Below are positions 52,753-60,860 of a stretch of DNA of 64,000 nt, one piece after another. The notes under the pieces are model-generated. The model was not told where the DNA came from and did no database searches. It saw only the letters and a program-made list of their open reading frames with translations. A program made the position numbers and the translations under genes. Origin of the DNA: Butyrivibrio sp. (GTDB lineage: Bacteria; Bacillota; Clostridia; Lachnospirales; Lachnospiraceae); NCBI GenBank assembly GCA_017615275.1, contig JAGAAO010000017.1, positions 62,001 to 126,000 on the forward strand. Direction: 5' to 3'. Position 1 is the stretch's first letter. Each line of letters begins with the position of its first letter.

Positions 52753-53349
52753 TTACTGCTTATTTTTGAGTGAGTTCTTGATCCTGCTCAAGGACTCAGG
52801 AGTAATGCCAAGATAAGTAGCAAGATGCTTTTGAGGGACTCTATCAACCACATCCGGATAGAGTTCCTTAAAATGCATATATCTTTCTTTGGCTGATTCA
52901 ATCAGGAATCCGCCTTCTCTGTAATACTTATAAGGAATGGTGCTTTCCAAAAGTGCTATCCAAAGATTCTTGAATTCAACATTTTCATTGATAAAATTTC
53001 TTACAGCCTTAACTTCAAAGAAAATAGCAATGGAATCTTCCAAAGCTTCGATGGTCCAGATTCTTTCTTTATATCCAAAAAATCCTTCATCCATGCACAT
53101 ATATCCAGCGGGCATAAACCCTCTTGTTATGTCATTCCCATCTGAATCAATGTAGTAGCTTCGAAGTATTCCCGATAATACGATTCCGGCAGTTTGCGTG
53201 TTATCTCCGACAGAAGCTAGGAGAGAGCCCTTTTTGATCTCTTTTATCGTACTTACGCTGAGCAGACATTCCATGAGATCTGCGGATATCGGGGCATTTC
53301 GCCTTTTTCCGAATAAAATAAGCTGATCGATAAGTTCTTTCTTGTCCAT
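52753..53349 (-). CDS. Crp/Fnr-family transcription regulator
   Basis: A 198-residue protein. The N-terminal cyclic-nucleotide-binding-like barrel is at about 20-125 (KKGSLLASVGDNTQTAGIVLSG, then FGYKERIWTIEALEDSIAIFFE). A C-terminal helix-turn-helix follows (VPQKHLATYLGITPESLSRIKN). The Arg and Glu that hold cAMP in CRP are not evident and there is no Fnr cysteine cluster, so the effector is unknown. It resembles the PRK/Crp-like regulators common in Clostridia and Bacteroidetes. Confidence 0.88.
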   Translation of the reverse strand: MDKKELIDQLILFGKRRNAPISADLMECLLSVSTIKEIKKGSLLASVGDNTQTAGIVLSGILRSYYIDSDGNDITRGFMPAGYMCMDEGFFGYKERIWTIEALEDSIAIFFEVKAVRNFINENVEFKNLWIALLESTIPYKYYREGGFLIESAKERYMHFKELYPDVVDRVPQKHLATYLGITPESLSRIKNSLKNKQ

Positions 53350-53444
53350 GTTATTCCTTTTTGAAAAAAATAAATAAGTGTATTGGTAGAATTGAGCGAA
53401 ATGCTCATATGTGAAGTATAATGGATAGGAAGAGGGGGATTCAA

Positions 53445-53666
53445 ATGTTTTTTGGAAAAAAGATTAAAAAAGAGCAGAAAACATATGACAAAGAGAATCA
53501 AAAACCTGTGATCAGAGCCAGCATCTGTACAGGAGAGATGGTCGCGTGTTTTAAAGATCTTCGCACAGGTGAGCTTCAGGAAATCATGCTTGTAAAGGAT
53601 GAGAGTGATATTGAAGATTTCATGCAGCAGTATGGTATTACGGAGCGACCGGAGAAGATATACTGA
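53445..53666 (+). CDS. Small hypothetical protein (73 aa)
   Basis: ATG 53445 follows GAGGGGG at 6 bases; a longer reading from 53421 has no such site. The protein starts MFFGKKIKKEQK and has a compact acidic C-terminal half (VIRASICTGEMVACFKD, MLVKDESDIEDFMQQYGI) that looks folded. I do not recognise a function. It is a single gene with a terminator 28 bases after its stop. Confidence 0.7.
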   Translation: MFFGKKIKKEQKTYDKENQKPVIRASICTGEMVACFKDLRTGELQEIMLVKDESDIEDFMQQYGITERPEKIY

Positions 53667-53694
53667 AATAGAATATATAAGTGTTACATAATGA

Positions 53695-53730
53695 AAAAGG
53701 CGCAATTACCTTTCGGTAACTGCGTCTTTT
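53695..53730. terminator. Bidirectional terminator
   Basis: AAAAGGCGCAATTACC pairs with GGTAACTGCGTCTTTT around a TTTC loop, with one G-T and one A-C. T-runs follow in both directions (TTTTC on plus, TTTTTC on minus). It serves the 73-residue protein gene and the convergent beta-helix gene. Confidence 0.85.
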
Positions 53731-53749
53731 CTAGGTATGTATGGAAAAG

Positions 53750-55090
53750 TTAGTTGTTAACTTTGGTCTGAGGAGCACCATAGCCGCTAAGATCGTCTGA
53801 AGTTGAAATTTCAACAGACATCTTATTGGATGAAGCACCCTTGAGCTTGAATGTAGAATTGTCGCTTGCAGACATCTTCTGGTTTGACTTGTTGTCTTTT
53901 ACTACATTATGCTTACTGTTGTTTCCGCATTCTTCCGAATATGCTTCAGCGGAATCTGTAGCAATAAAGATATTGTTGTGAATCTTGTTTGAGTCATCGT
54001 GAGCATTCTGGATACGGAGACATGCTTCTTCTGTATTGTAAACCGTGTTATTGTAAATTTCGTTTTCCTTTGCTTCTCCGTTATCTTTGGGATCCGATCC
54101 ACCTATGCAGATACCTGCCCATCCGTTGTTTCTTACGAGCACATTGTTATATACTTTTACGCCGGTGACAACTTTTTTCTTACATTCAGCTGATACTTCG
54201 ATTCCGATATCGGCATCCGAAATATAGTTGTCGTGAATTTCAACATCATATCCGCCGTCGACATAGATTCCACCTGCACTGATATCGCCGCCATATGCGA
54301 CATTATCTCTGGATGAGATTGTGCATACGGTATTGTTGAAGATTTCTCCGTTGTGAGCTCTGTCATCATCGTTATGCTTATCCTTTTCGTAACCGATAGC
54401 ATCAATAGCGATGTTGTCGCAGTTGTGGATGTAGTTGTTTTCTATCTTGAAACCATCAACATTTCCGTTTACTACGAGAGCTTCACTCTGTCCAAGTTTA
54501 AGGTTATATAATTCGCAACCTGAGATCGTAACATCTTTTATGGGCTCATCCGGTTCAGCGCTGACAAGGATTCCGTGAGCGTTGTAGTCTTCACTATTTT
54601 TGGTGTAATTTACGCCCATGTCGTGAATCTTACAATCGGAAATTGTTATATGTTCTGAATTACCGTCAACTTCGATTGCCTTCGGAGATACATCTGATGA
54701 TGGTCCGCTAAGTACGAAATTTGTAAATTCGAGATTTGATACGGTAATGTTATTACCCTCTATTTGTATAAGAGATTCTTTTCCACTTTTTGGTTTAAGT
54801 TTCTCGCTGCCGCTGATAACAGCGCCTTCTTCACCGACTATAGTTAGGCCATCCTTTTTAATGGATATTGTTTCATTATATGTGCCGGGATAAACTTTGA
54901 TAGTATCATTTTCCGTAGCGTTTTTTACAGCTTCATTGATAGAATTGTATGTTTTTTCTTTGCCGACAATAACTGCGCAATTCTTCAGTCCTTCTTCAGC
55001 GTGTGCTTCGATAGAAATTGATGGAATAATGTTAGATGCTGCGAGGGAAATTAACATTCCTGCAACAAAGATACTAGCTTTCTTTTTCAT
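53750..55090 (-). CDS. Secreted right-handed parallel beta-helix protein
   Basis: A protein of about 446 residues. The Sec signal peptide (MKKKASIFVAGM to AHA) fits cleavage near residue 31. After it come an N-terminal DUF1565-like portion (YNSINEAVKNATENDTIKVYPGTYNETI) and about 12 turns of beta-helix with repeated short Asn/Asp-rich coils (IENNYIHNCDNIAIDAIG, IEIHDNYISDADIGIEV type). Such folds are found in pectate lyases and other polysaccharide enzymes, and catalytic residues are not evident. The start at 55090 is chosen for the signal peptide and AAAGGA. It may act on plant polymers outside the cell. Confidence 0.85.
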   Translation of the reverse strand: MKKKASIFVAGMLISLAASNIIPSISIEAHAEEGLKNCAVIVGKEKTYNSINEAVKNATENDTIKVYPGTYNETISIKKDGLTIVGEEGAVISGSEKLKPKSGKESLIQIEGNNITVSNLEFTNFVLSGPSSDVSPKAIEVDGNSEHITISDCKIHDMGVNYTKNSEDYNAHGILVSAEPDEPIKDVTISGCELYNLKLGQSEALVVNGNVDGFKIENNYIHNCDNIAIDAIGYEKDKHNDDDRAHNGEIFNNTVCTISSRDNVAYGGDISAGGIYVDGGYDVEIHDNYISDADIGIEVSAECKKKVVTGVKVYNNVLVRNNGWAGICIGGSDPKDNGEAKENEIYNNTVYNTEEACLRIQNAHDDSNKIHNNIFIATDSAEAYSEECGNNSKHNVVKDNKSNQKMSASDNSTFKLKGASSNKMSVEISTSDDLSGYGAPQTKVNN

Positions 55091-55268
55091 AGGTATATCC
55101 TTTCTTTTGTGCCTGATATAGTGTCGTGATACCAAATGTAGATTAGCTAATCTGATAACACTTTATCACACTACAATAAATTTTTAAAGTAATAATTTAA
55201 AGAATTGTAACATAAAAATGTGAAAATTTTGTTTCCTCTCTAATTTGTAGAAGCAAATGTGAGAACTA

Positions 55269-55277
55269 TGGTATGAT
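55269..55277 (+). promoter_or_regulatory. Extended -10 promoter of the CPBP protease gene
   Basis: TGGTATGAT (TGN plus TATGAT) lies 33 bases before the chosen start at 55311. The divergent spacer from 55091 holds no other feature. Confidence 0.5.
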
Positions 55278-55310
55278 GTGGAAGACAAAAGAGATTTTAT
55301 GGAGGGATGT

Positions 55311-56327
55311 ATGGAAAAAATAAAGAAGAGCTATTCCACCCTGGGAATGGGGTATCTGGTTCCTTACTTTGGCTACATGCTTATTATGATTATCTATGAG
55401 ATCATAATAAGTAAAACGGTGGGAGAGGGAGTTGTGTCCGGTGATCTGAGCATAATCATCAATTACGCGATAAGAGTATTGCTTCTTTATCCTGTAATGT
55501 ATCTTGCTATCAGAAAGGTCCCAAAGTTTGAGATAAAAAAGAATAAGCTTGGTTTCGGCGGTTTTATTGCATGTATCTGCATAACTTATGCAATCATGGT
55601 CATATGTAACGGCGTTGGAATCATGATAAACAATGCAATAGGAAGGATCACGGGACTTGGAAATGTTAATCCGCTTCTTCAGACTATTGATGTCATTTCA
55701 CCCGGAGTACAGGTCGTAGTGGTGGTAATCCTGGCGCCTATCTGCGAAGAGCTGTTGTTTAGGAAATTCATTGTCGACAGAATTGTAAATTACAGTGAAG
55801 TTGTTGCAATGCTGCTTTCCGGTGTGATGTTCGGACTTTATCACGGAAACCTTGCCCAGTTCATGTATGCGTTCGGTCTCGGCGTATTTTTTGCATTCAT
55901 ATACATCAGAACCGGAAAAATCATATATACGATAATACTTCACATGATAGTTAACGGCTTCGGCACGTTCTTTACCAAAGTTCTTCTCGGCGGTATCAAT
56001 ATGACTGAATTTATGAACGTATATTCCAGCGGAGATTCCGAAGCAATCACAGAATATGCGATGGAGCACGCTGATACCTTTGCAATGGCCGGACTTGCCA
56101 TGCTTGTGGTATTTGCGGTGATTTTCGCAGGAGTGATATTGATGATCGCTCTTCACAAGAAGTTTGTTTTCGAGCATCACGAGGAAGAGATTGAAAAGGG
56201 AAAAAGATTTCAGGTTGCGATCCTCAATCCCGGAATGCTTACATACATCATCTTCTGGGTGGTTGTGATCGTTACGACGCAGGTCGGAGTTAATATATTT
56301 GACAGTATCTATGAGTTGTTCGGATAA
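55311..56327 (+). CDS. CPBP-family intramembrane metalloprotease
   Basis: A 338-residue protein with about eight membrane helices. The three CPBP/Abi motifs are intact: EELLFRKFIVDR (EExxxR), FGLYHGN (FxxxH) and the later HMIVNGFG. Known relatives are Rce1-type CAAX proteases and Abi bacteriocin-immunity proteins. GGAGGG lies 4 bases before 55311, slightly close; 55299 or the GTG at 55278 are alternatives. It is followed 30 bases later by a membrane methyltransferase fusion, so prenylated or lipidated-peptide chemistry is possible but unproven. Confidence 0.9.
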   Translation: MEKIKKSYSTLGMGYLVPYFGYMLIMIIYEIIISKTVGEGVVSGDLSIIINYAIRVLLLYPVMYLAIRKVPKFEIKKNKLGFGGFIACICITYAIMVICNGVGIMINNAIGRITGLGNVNPLLQTIDVISPGVQVVVVVILAPICEELLFRKFIVDRIVNYSEVVAMLLSGVMFGLYHGNLAQFMYAFGLGVFFAFIYIRTGKIIYTIILHMIVNGFGTFFTKVLLGGINMTEFMNVYSSGDSEAITEYAMEHADTFAMAGLAMLVVFAVIFAGVILMIALHKKFVFEHHEEEIEKGKRFQVAILNPGMLTYIIFWVVVIVTTQVGVNIFDSIYELFG

Positions 56328-56357
56328 AAAAATAATTGGAGTACACAGATCGTTAAT

Positions 56358-57713
56358 ATGAGATATCGTTTGTTAGCAGTATTCTTTTTGCTTGTATTCT
56401 ACGGAATATATTATGCGAAGATGCTGATTCAGAAAAAGAAGGGGATCGTTACCAACCAAATCGCAAAGGGAAGTGAACATGACAAGACCTACTATGTCGA
56501 AGTTGTTCTGAAATACGTGTCTTTGCTTGTCCCGATTGCGCAAGTAATTTCTATTATACTTGGAACTATCGGGCTTCCGCTTATCTATCAGGTGTTCGGA
56601 ATGTACTTTGCATTTCTTGGAGATGCCGTGTTCTTAATTGCTGTTGTTACAATGAAAGACAGCTGGAGAGCGGGCGTTGCCAAGGATGAAAAAAGAGATC
56701 TGGTACGCGAGGGAATCTATAAATATTCGAGGAATCCCGCGTTTCTGGGATTTGATATGGTCTATATCGGGATAATGCTTATGTTCTCTAATCCCGTTTT
56801 ATGTGTCATCACGATATTATTCATAGTCGTTCTTCATTTTCAGATTCTTCAGGAAGAGAAGTACCTTGAAGGTGAGTTTGGAGAAGCATACCTTGATTAT
56901 AAGGAAAAGACCTGCAGATACGCGGGATATGGCAAGCCTACGTCGTCAAAGATACTGCTTTATGTGTACTTTGTTCTTGGAATATGGTCGTTTTTCTATT
57001 TCTTTACATGCATAGCTTACGGTGGCGGACTGCGTCTTTCGTGGTCGTGGCTGTGGCTTATCGTATCGGCTTTTTCTTTTGTAAGAGTATTTTTGATAAA
57101 AAGAAAGATAGACGGACGGGAATTTATTAAAGTTCCCCAAGCTCTTGTGTGGGCGTACCGAGTTATATTTGTTGCTTTTCTTAGCTTTTTCGTCATCACG
57201 GAAGTGAAGATAATAGGGGCAATGACTGCCGTTCCTGAAAAAGATCTTGATTACATCATAGTTCTCGGAGCGGGACTTCACGGAACCGAGCCGTCCAATC
57301 CTTACAGAGCAAGGATTGAAAGAGCCGCAGAGTATCTTAAAGAAAATGAGCGCACGATCGCGGTGGCATCGGGCGGACAGGGCAGATATGAAGCCATAAG
57401 CGAGGCTGAGTGCGCAAGAAGAAAACTTACCGAAGTATACGGAGTTTCAAATGACAGGATTCTTCTTGAAGATAAGTCTCTGGATACGGAACAGAACCTT
57501 AAGTACAGCCTCGAGGTAATAGGGGATCCGAAGGCAAGAGTCGGAATCGTGACAAACGGGTTCCATGAGCTCAGAGCACTTTCTATTGCAAAGGAAGCGG
57601 GCTTTGAGAACGTTTCGTCCGTTCCTGCGATAACGCTTATGCCGGTTGGAATTCACTATATTGTCAGAGAGTTCTTCGGAATGGTGGAATTCTATATAAA
57701 ATACAGCTTGTAA
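56358..57713 (+). CDS. Fusion of isoprenylcysteine-methyltransferase-like membrane domain and DUF218 (YdcF/SanA) domain
   Basis: A 451-residue protein. Residues 1-195 have four or five membrane helices and the PEMT/ICMT motif VREGIYKYSRNPAFLGF followed by EEKYLEGEFGEAYLDYKEKTCRY, which marks SAM-dependent membrane methyltransferases. Three more helices lead to a DUF218 domain (about 295-451): DYIIVLGAGL, SNPYRARIERA, ASGGQGRYE, DKSLDTEQNL and TNGFHELRA. The frame is uninterrupted. Each half is normally a separate protein, and I do not know of a described role for this pair. Confidence 0.88.
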   Translation: MRYRLLAVFFLLVFYGIYYAKMLIQKKKGIVTNQIAKGSEHDKTYYVEVVLKYVSLLVPIAQVISIILGTIGLPLIYQVFGMYFAFLGDAVFLIAVVTMKDSWRAGVAKDEKRDLVREGIYKYSRNPAFLGFDMVYIGIMLMFSNPVLCVITILFIVVLHFQILQEEKYLEGEFGEAYLDYKEKTCRYAGYGKPTSSKILLYVYFVLGIWSFFYFFTCIAYGGGLRLSWSWLWLIVSAFSFVRVFLIKRKIDGREFIKVPQALVWAYRVIFVAFLSFFVITEVKIIGAMTAVPEKDLDYIIVLGAGLHGTEPSNPYRARIERAAEYLKENERTIAVASGGQGRYEAISEAECARRKLTEVYGVSNDRILLEDKSLDTEQNLKYSLEVIGDPKARVGIVTNGFHELRALSIAKEAGFENVSSVPAITLMPVGIHYIVREFFGMVEFYIKYSL

Positions 57714-57755
57714 GAGCTTACTTGACTATAAAACAGGACAGTGTTACTATCTGGA

Positions 57756-57775
57756 TTGTTAGTAGGGGCTAACAA
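57756..57775. promoter_or_regulatory. Palindromic operator TTGTTAG-N6-CTAACAA before the ZIP gene
   Basis: The arms TTGTTAG (57756-57762) and CTAACAA (57769-57775) are perfectly complementary. It sits 21 bases before the ATG of the ZIP transporter remnant. The same core recurs at 60718-60735 beside a Fur-family remnant. Metal-responsive repressors of the DtxR/MntR and Fur groups bind palindromes of this style. The regulator is not identified. Confidence 0.6.
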
Positions 57776-57795
57776 GAAAAAGAGGTGATAGTCTG

Positions 57796-58363
57796 ATGAA
57801 TAGTGAAATTATAATGGGACTTTTATTTCCTTTTACTGCTTGATTCTGTTATTCCCCATATTCATATGAACGCGGAAAAGGCGGAAGGCCCGAGAGCAAA
57901 GCTTAAGAAAACGACGATGATGGTTTTGGCGGTAACACTTCACAATATACCCGAAGGAATGGCTGTCGGAGTGGTATATGCCGGATATATGGCAGGGACT
58001 AACACGATAACCGCAGGTGGGGCATTGGCACTTGCGCTGGGAATCGCGATACAGAACTTTCCTGAGGGAGCGATCATTTCGTTGCCGCTTCGAGCTGAGG
58101 GAAAGAGCAAATGGAAAGCGTTCCTTGACGGAGTGTGGTCGGGAGCTGTTGAGCCTGTAGGTGCACTTATTACAATATTGGCATCAGGCCTTATCATTCC
58201 GGTTATGCCGTACCTTCTCAGTTTTGCGGCAGGAGCAATGATGTATGTTGTAGTCGAGGAGCTTATTCCCGAGATGTCGGCGGGAGAACATTCCAACATA
58301 GGAGTTATTATGTTCGCAGTCGGCTTTACACTTATGATGGCGCTTGATGTTGCGCTTGTTTAA
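57796..58363 (+). pseudogene. ZIP-family metal transporter, disrupted by an internal deletion
   Basis: The normal start is present (ATG 57796 with GAGGTGATAG upstream, coding MNSEIIMGLLFPFTA) and runs into TGA after 15 codons. At about 57837 another frame picks up LLDSVIPHIHMNAEKAEGP and continues to 58363 as a typical ZIP C-terminal half (TLHNIPEGMAVGV, NFPEGAIISLPL, EELIPEM). In intact ZIP proteins these parts are separated by roughly 75 residues, so a deletion of over 200 bases with a frame change is inferred. No ribosome site precedes the internal ATG at 57866. Confidence 0.85.
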
Positions 58364-58372
58364 AATAATACA

Positions 58373-58411
58373 GCGGGTTACAGCAAAGTTATCGTTGTGA
58401 CTCGCTTTTTT
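58373..58411 (+). terminator. Terminator after the ZIP remnant
   Basis: GCGGGTTACA (58373-58382) pairs with TGTGACTCGC (58396-58405), including two G-T pairs, followed by six T's. Confidence 0.8.
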
Positions 58412-58501
58412 ATTGGATATAATCATGTATAGTTTAACGCGTTGCTTTGATATCACAAAAAATCAAGGCAATGTATTATTTTTTGACAACGGGAGGAAGG
58501 C

Positions 58502-59788
58502 ATGAAAGTATTAAAGAAAGTTCTAAAGGTGTTGCTGATCATAGTTCTTGTGATTGTTGTATTGGCAGCGGTATTGGATGCGGCATGGATATTTGTACCA
58601 CAGATTCAGGCATCCAAGAAATTGGCGGATATCAAGGATTACGGTCACGAGGGATATCAGATAGAGATTCCTGAAGGAAAGACTGTTATCGCGCTTGGGG
58701 AAGCAAGTCATGGAAATGTTGAGTTTCAGGAGCTTAAGCTCTCTGTTTTAAAACATTTGGTTGAAACTACGGGAGTAAGGTCTTTTTCACTGGAAGCAGA
58801 CTATGCAGAAGGAATCATTGTGAATGAATATATTCACGGAGTCGGCGATATCAAGGATGCGAGAGAGGCTGTAAAAATGCTTACTTATGGCATTTATCAG
58901 ACGCAGCAGATGGTTGACCTTGTTCAGTGGATGCACGATTATAATCAGGGTGCAGATGAGGCAGACAAACTCTCTTTTTACGGATTTGATATTCGTTGCC
59001 CGGAAATTGATGCCAAAGTTATTGCTGATTATTGCGATAAAAACGGCATTACACCAAATAGCGGAAGCACAGCGCTTTTAAAAGAATTTGCGGAAAAAGA
59101 GAGCGCGATTGATGATAGTAAAAAGGATGCTTTTTATGCGGATATAAACGGAATAAGAGATAATCTTGATACTTCTGATGCAGAGGCACACAGTATTGCG
59201 ATTTCCTGCGAATGTGTAATTAAGGCAAAAGAGCATTCAGAGCTGGATCCGACAGATTATATCGCAAGTAGCAACGAAAGAGATAAGGCAATGGCAGAGA
59301 ACGTGTCAAAGATTGCAGCTCTTGAAAAAGAGCTTGGTCATGACATGATCTTTATTACGGGACATGACGGTCACGTGAGCACGCATCCTCTTTTCTATAC
59401 TCCGATGGGTATAAATATAAAGAATGAATTTGCAGACGGTTATTACATTATCGGAACCGATTATTTTAAAACAACATGTAATATAGTAAATAGTAAAGGG
59501 CGCGGAAATTATAATTTCTGTTCCGCAGATCCAATGGCTTATCAGGCAAAGCAGTTTAACGGTATGTATTGCATCAGATTCCAAGATGTTTTGGATGGAG
59601 AGAATAAGGGTGCAACATATGAGCTTATTCAGAAGCCGATGAACGCAGGAAGTCTTGGAGAGTCATATACACCGGTTATGAGTTTTGTACCTATAACCAA
59701 CAGGGTAAAAAATGTTATGCCTGAGGGGTATGATGCAATGATCTATGTGTACAAAGCAACACCGACCAAGATACTTCCGAGGGATTGA
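58502..59788 (+). CDS. Erythromycin-esterase-family protein, membrane-anchored
   Basis: A 428-residue protein. An N-terminal membrane helix (about 10-33) leads to the family fold: GEASHGNVEFQELK carrying the catalytic His region, FSLEADYAEG, DIRCPEIDAK and FITGHDGHVS. EreA/EreB hydrolyse macrolide lactones, but many homologues act on other substrates. The anchor suggests an extracytoplasmic role, unlike the cytoplasmic Ere enzymes, so a macrolide-resistance call is not justified. The ribosome site is GGGAGGAAGG. Confidence 0.85.
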   Translation: MKVLKKVLKVLLIIVLVIVVLAAVLDAAWIFVPQIQASKKLADIKDYGHEGYQIEIPEGKTVIALGEASHGNVEFQELKLSVLKHLVETTGVRSFSLEADYAEGIIVNEYIHGVGDIKDAREAVKMLTYGIYQTQQMVDLVQWMHDYNQGADEADKLSFYGFDIRCPEIDAKVIADYCDKNGITPNSGSTALLKEFAEKESAIDDSKKDAFYADINGIRDNLDTSDAEAHSIAISCECVIKAKEHSELDPTDYIASSNERDKAMAENVSKIAALEKELGHDMIFITGHDGHVSTHPLFYTPMGINIKNEFADGYYIIGTDYFKTTCNIVNSKGRGNYNFCSADPMAYQAKQFNGMYCIRFQDVLDGENKGATYELIQKPMNAGSLGESYTPVMSFVPITNRVKNVMPEGYDAMIYVYKATPTKILPRD

Positions 59789-59803
59789 TAATAGGAGATT
59801 GCT

Positions 59804-60496
59804 TTGAAAAAGAATGTCGGATGTTTGTACGGAATAGGAGTGGGGCCCGGGGATCCGGAGCTGCTCACGCTTAAGGCTCTTCGAATAATGAACGGATGCG
59901 AGGTTATTGCGCATCCGGGGAACGATTGCGGCTGTGGAGTTGCGCTTTCTTTTGTGGAACAAGTTGTTGAGAGGTTTGATGAAAAGAAGATCATTTCCTG
60001 TGAAGTTCCCATGACAAAGGATGCAGAGGTACTTAACAGCGCATATGAAAAAAATGTATCGGTGATATGTTCGCATTTGGATGCAGGAGAAGATGTCGCA
60101 TTCCTTAATTTGGGAGATCCGACGATCTACGGTAGTTACATGGTTATACATGAGAAGGTACGCGAACTTGGATATGAGGCACATATTATCTCAGGCGTGC
60201 CTTCTTTTTGCGCCGCAGCGGCAGCGCTTGATGAGGAATTATGCAGAAGATCGGAAGAATTGCATATCATTCCCGCAACTTATGGCATAGAAGAAGCGTT
60301 GCAGTTATCGGGAACGAAAGTTTTTATGAAGTCCGGAAAGAATTATCAAGAACTGCGAAAGGTGCTGAAGGATAGAAAACTTCAGGTTTTGGTTGTATGT
60401 AATGCGTCCATGGAACAGCAGATGTGTTACAGAGGTGTGGACGAAATGCCTGAAGAAGCAGGTTATCTTACGCTTGTTATTGTGTTTGATCGTTAG
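59804..60496 (+). CDS. cobI: Precorrin-2 / cobalt-factor-II C20-methyltransferase
   Basis: A 230-residue tetrapyrrole methyltransferase. It has the N-terminal GIGVGPGDPELLTLKALR and later LNLGDPTIYGSYM and GVPSFCAAAA, diagnostic of CobI/CbiL. It starts with TTG (59804), supported by AGGAG 6 bases upstream and the N-terminus MKKNVGCLYG. No other cobalamin biosynthesis gene is in the window, so it is either a stray or the pathway lies elsewhere. The gap to the esterase gene is 15 bases. Confidence 0.92.
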   Translation: MKKNVGCLYGIGVGPGDPELLTLKALRIMNGCEVIAHPGNDCGCGVALSFVEQVVERFDEKKIISCEVPMTKDAEVLNSAYEKNVSVICSHLDAGEDVAFLNLGDPTIYGSYMVIHEKVRELGYEAHIISGVPSFCAAAAALDEELCRRSEELHIIPATYGIEEALQLSGTKVFMKSGKNYQELRKVLKDRKLQVLVVCNASMEQQMCYRGVDEMPEEAGYLTLVIVFDR

Positions 60497-60566
60497 AAGT
60501 GCAGAAGGATATAATTGCTTCGAAATAACGCGTGCGAAAGAGTTGCAAGCGATTCTTTGTCCTATG

Positions 60567-60720
60567 TCACTTTGACAGTGAGATCATATCTATGTGTTTC
60601 AGGATCCCGATATCTTCAAGGAGTCTGATCACTCTGTAAACAGTAGCGGTGCCGACTGTGTTGTCTCTTGCGATGACTTTGTGGTAGATCTCTTTGCATG
60701 AAGCACCGTCAAATATCTGT
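60567..60720 (-). pseudogene. Fur-family regulator fragment
   Basis: The minus strand reads IFDGASCKEIYHKVIARDNT and VGTATVYRVIRLLEDIGILK, then stops at 60567. This is the DNA-binding helix-turn-helix part of a Fur/PerR/Zur protein (AxEIY, then GxATVYRxLxLLExxGLI). There is no start codon, and an in-frame TAA lies directly upstream in the operator. The dimerisation and metal-binding half is missing. The gene is truncated at both ends. The 70 bases before it (60497-60566) hold nothing recognisable. Confidence 0.75.
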
Positions 60721-60735
60721 TAGTATATGCTAACA
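60718..60735. promoter_or_regulatory. Palindromic operator TGTTAG-N6-CTAACA beside the Fur remnant
   Basis: TGTTAG and CTAACA are perfect complements around TATATG. Over 18 bases it matches the ZIP-gene operator at 57757-57774 except in the central six. It lies at the 5' edge of the Fur fragment, where its promoter would be, suggesting an autoregulated metal regulon of which only pieces remain here. Confidence 0.6.
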
Positions 60736-60860
60736 ATATATTGCGCAGAGCACGCAGTCAATACGTGATGATGACAAAATATCTCAAAAGATTATGCAAA
60801 TATGAAGCATTGGTTTATACTGTCTAAAAGAGATTTAAAGAGGAGAACTTGCAAACAGTA

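Noticed and set aside
57866..58363. A complete short ZIP protein starting at 57866
   Set aside because: It has no ribosome site, and the preceding bases in the same frame still code conserved ZIP residues (LLDSVIPHIH), so it is the back part of a broken gene.
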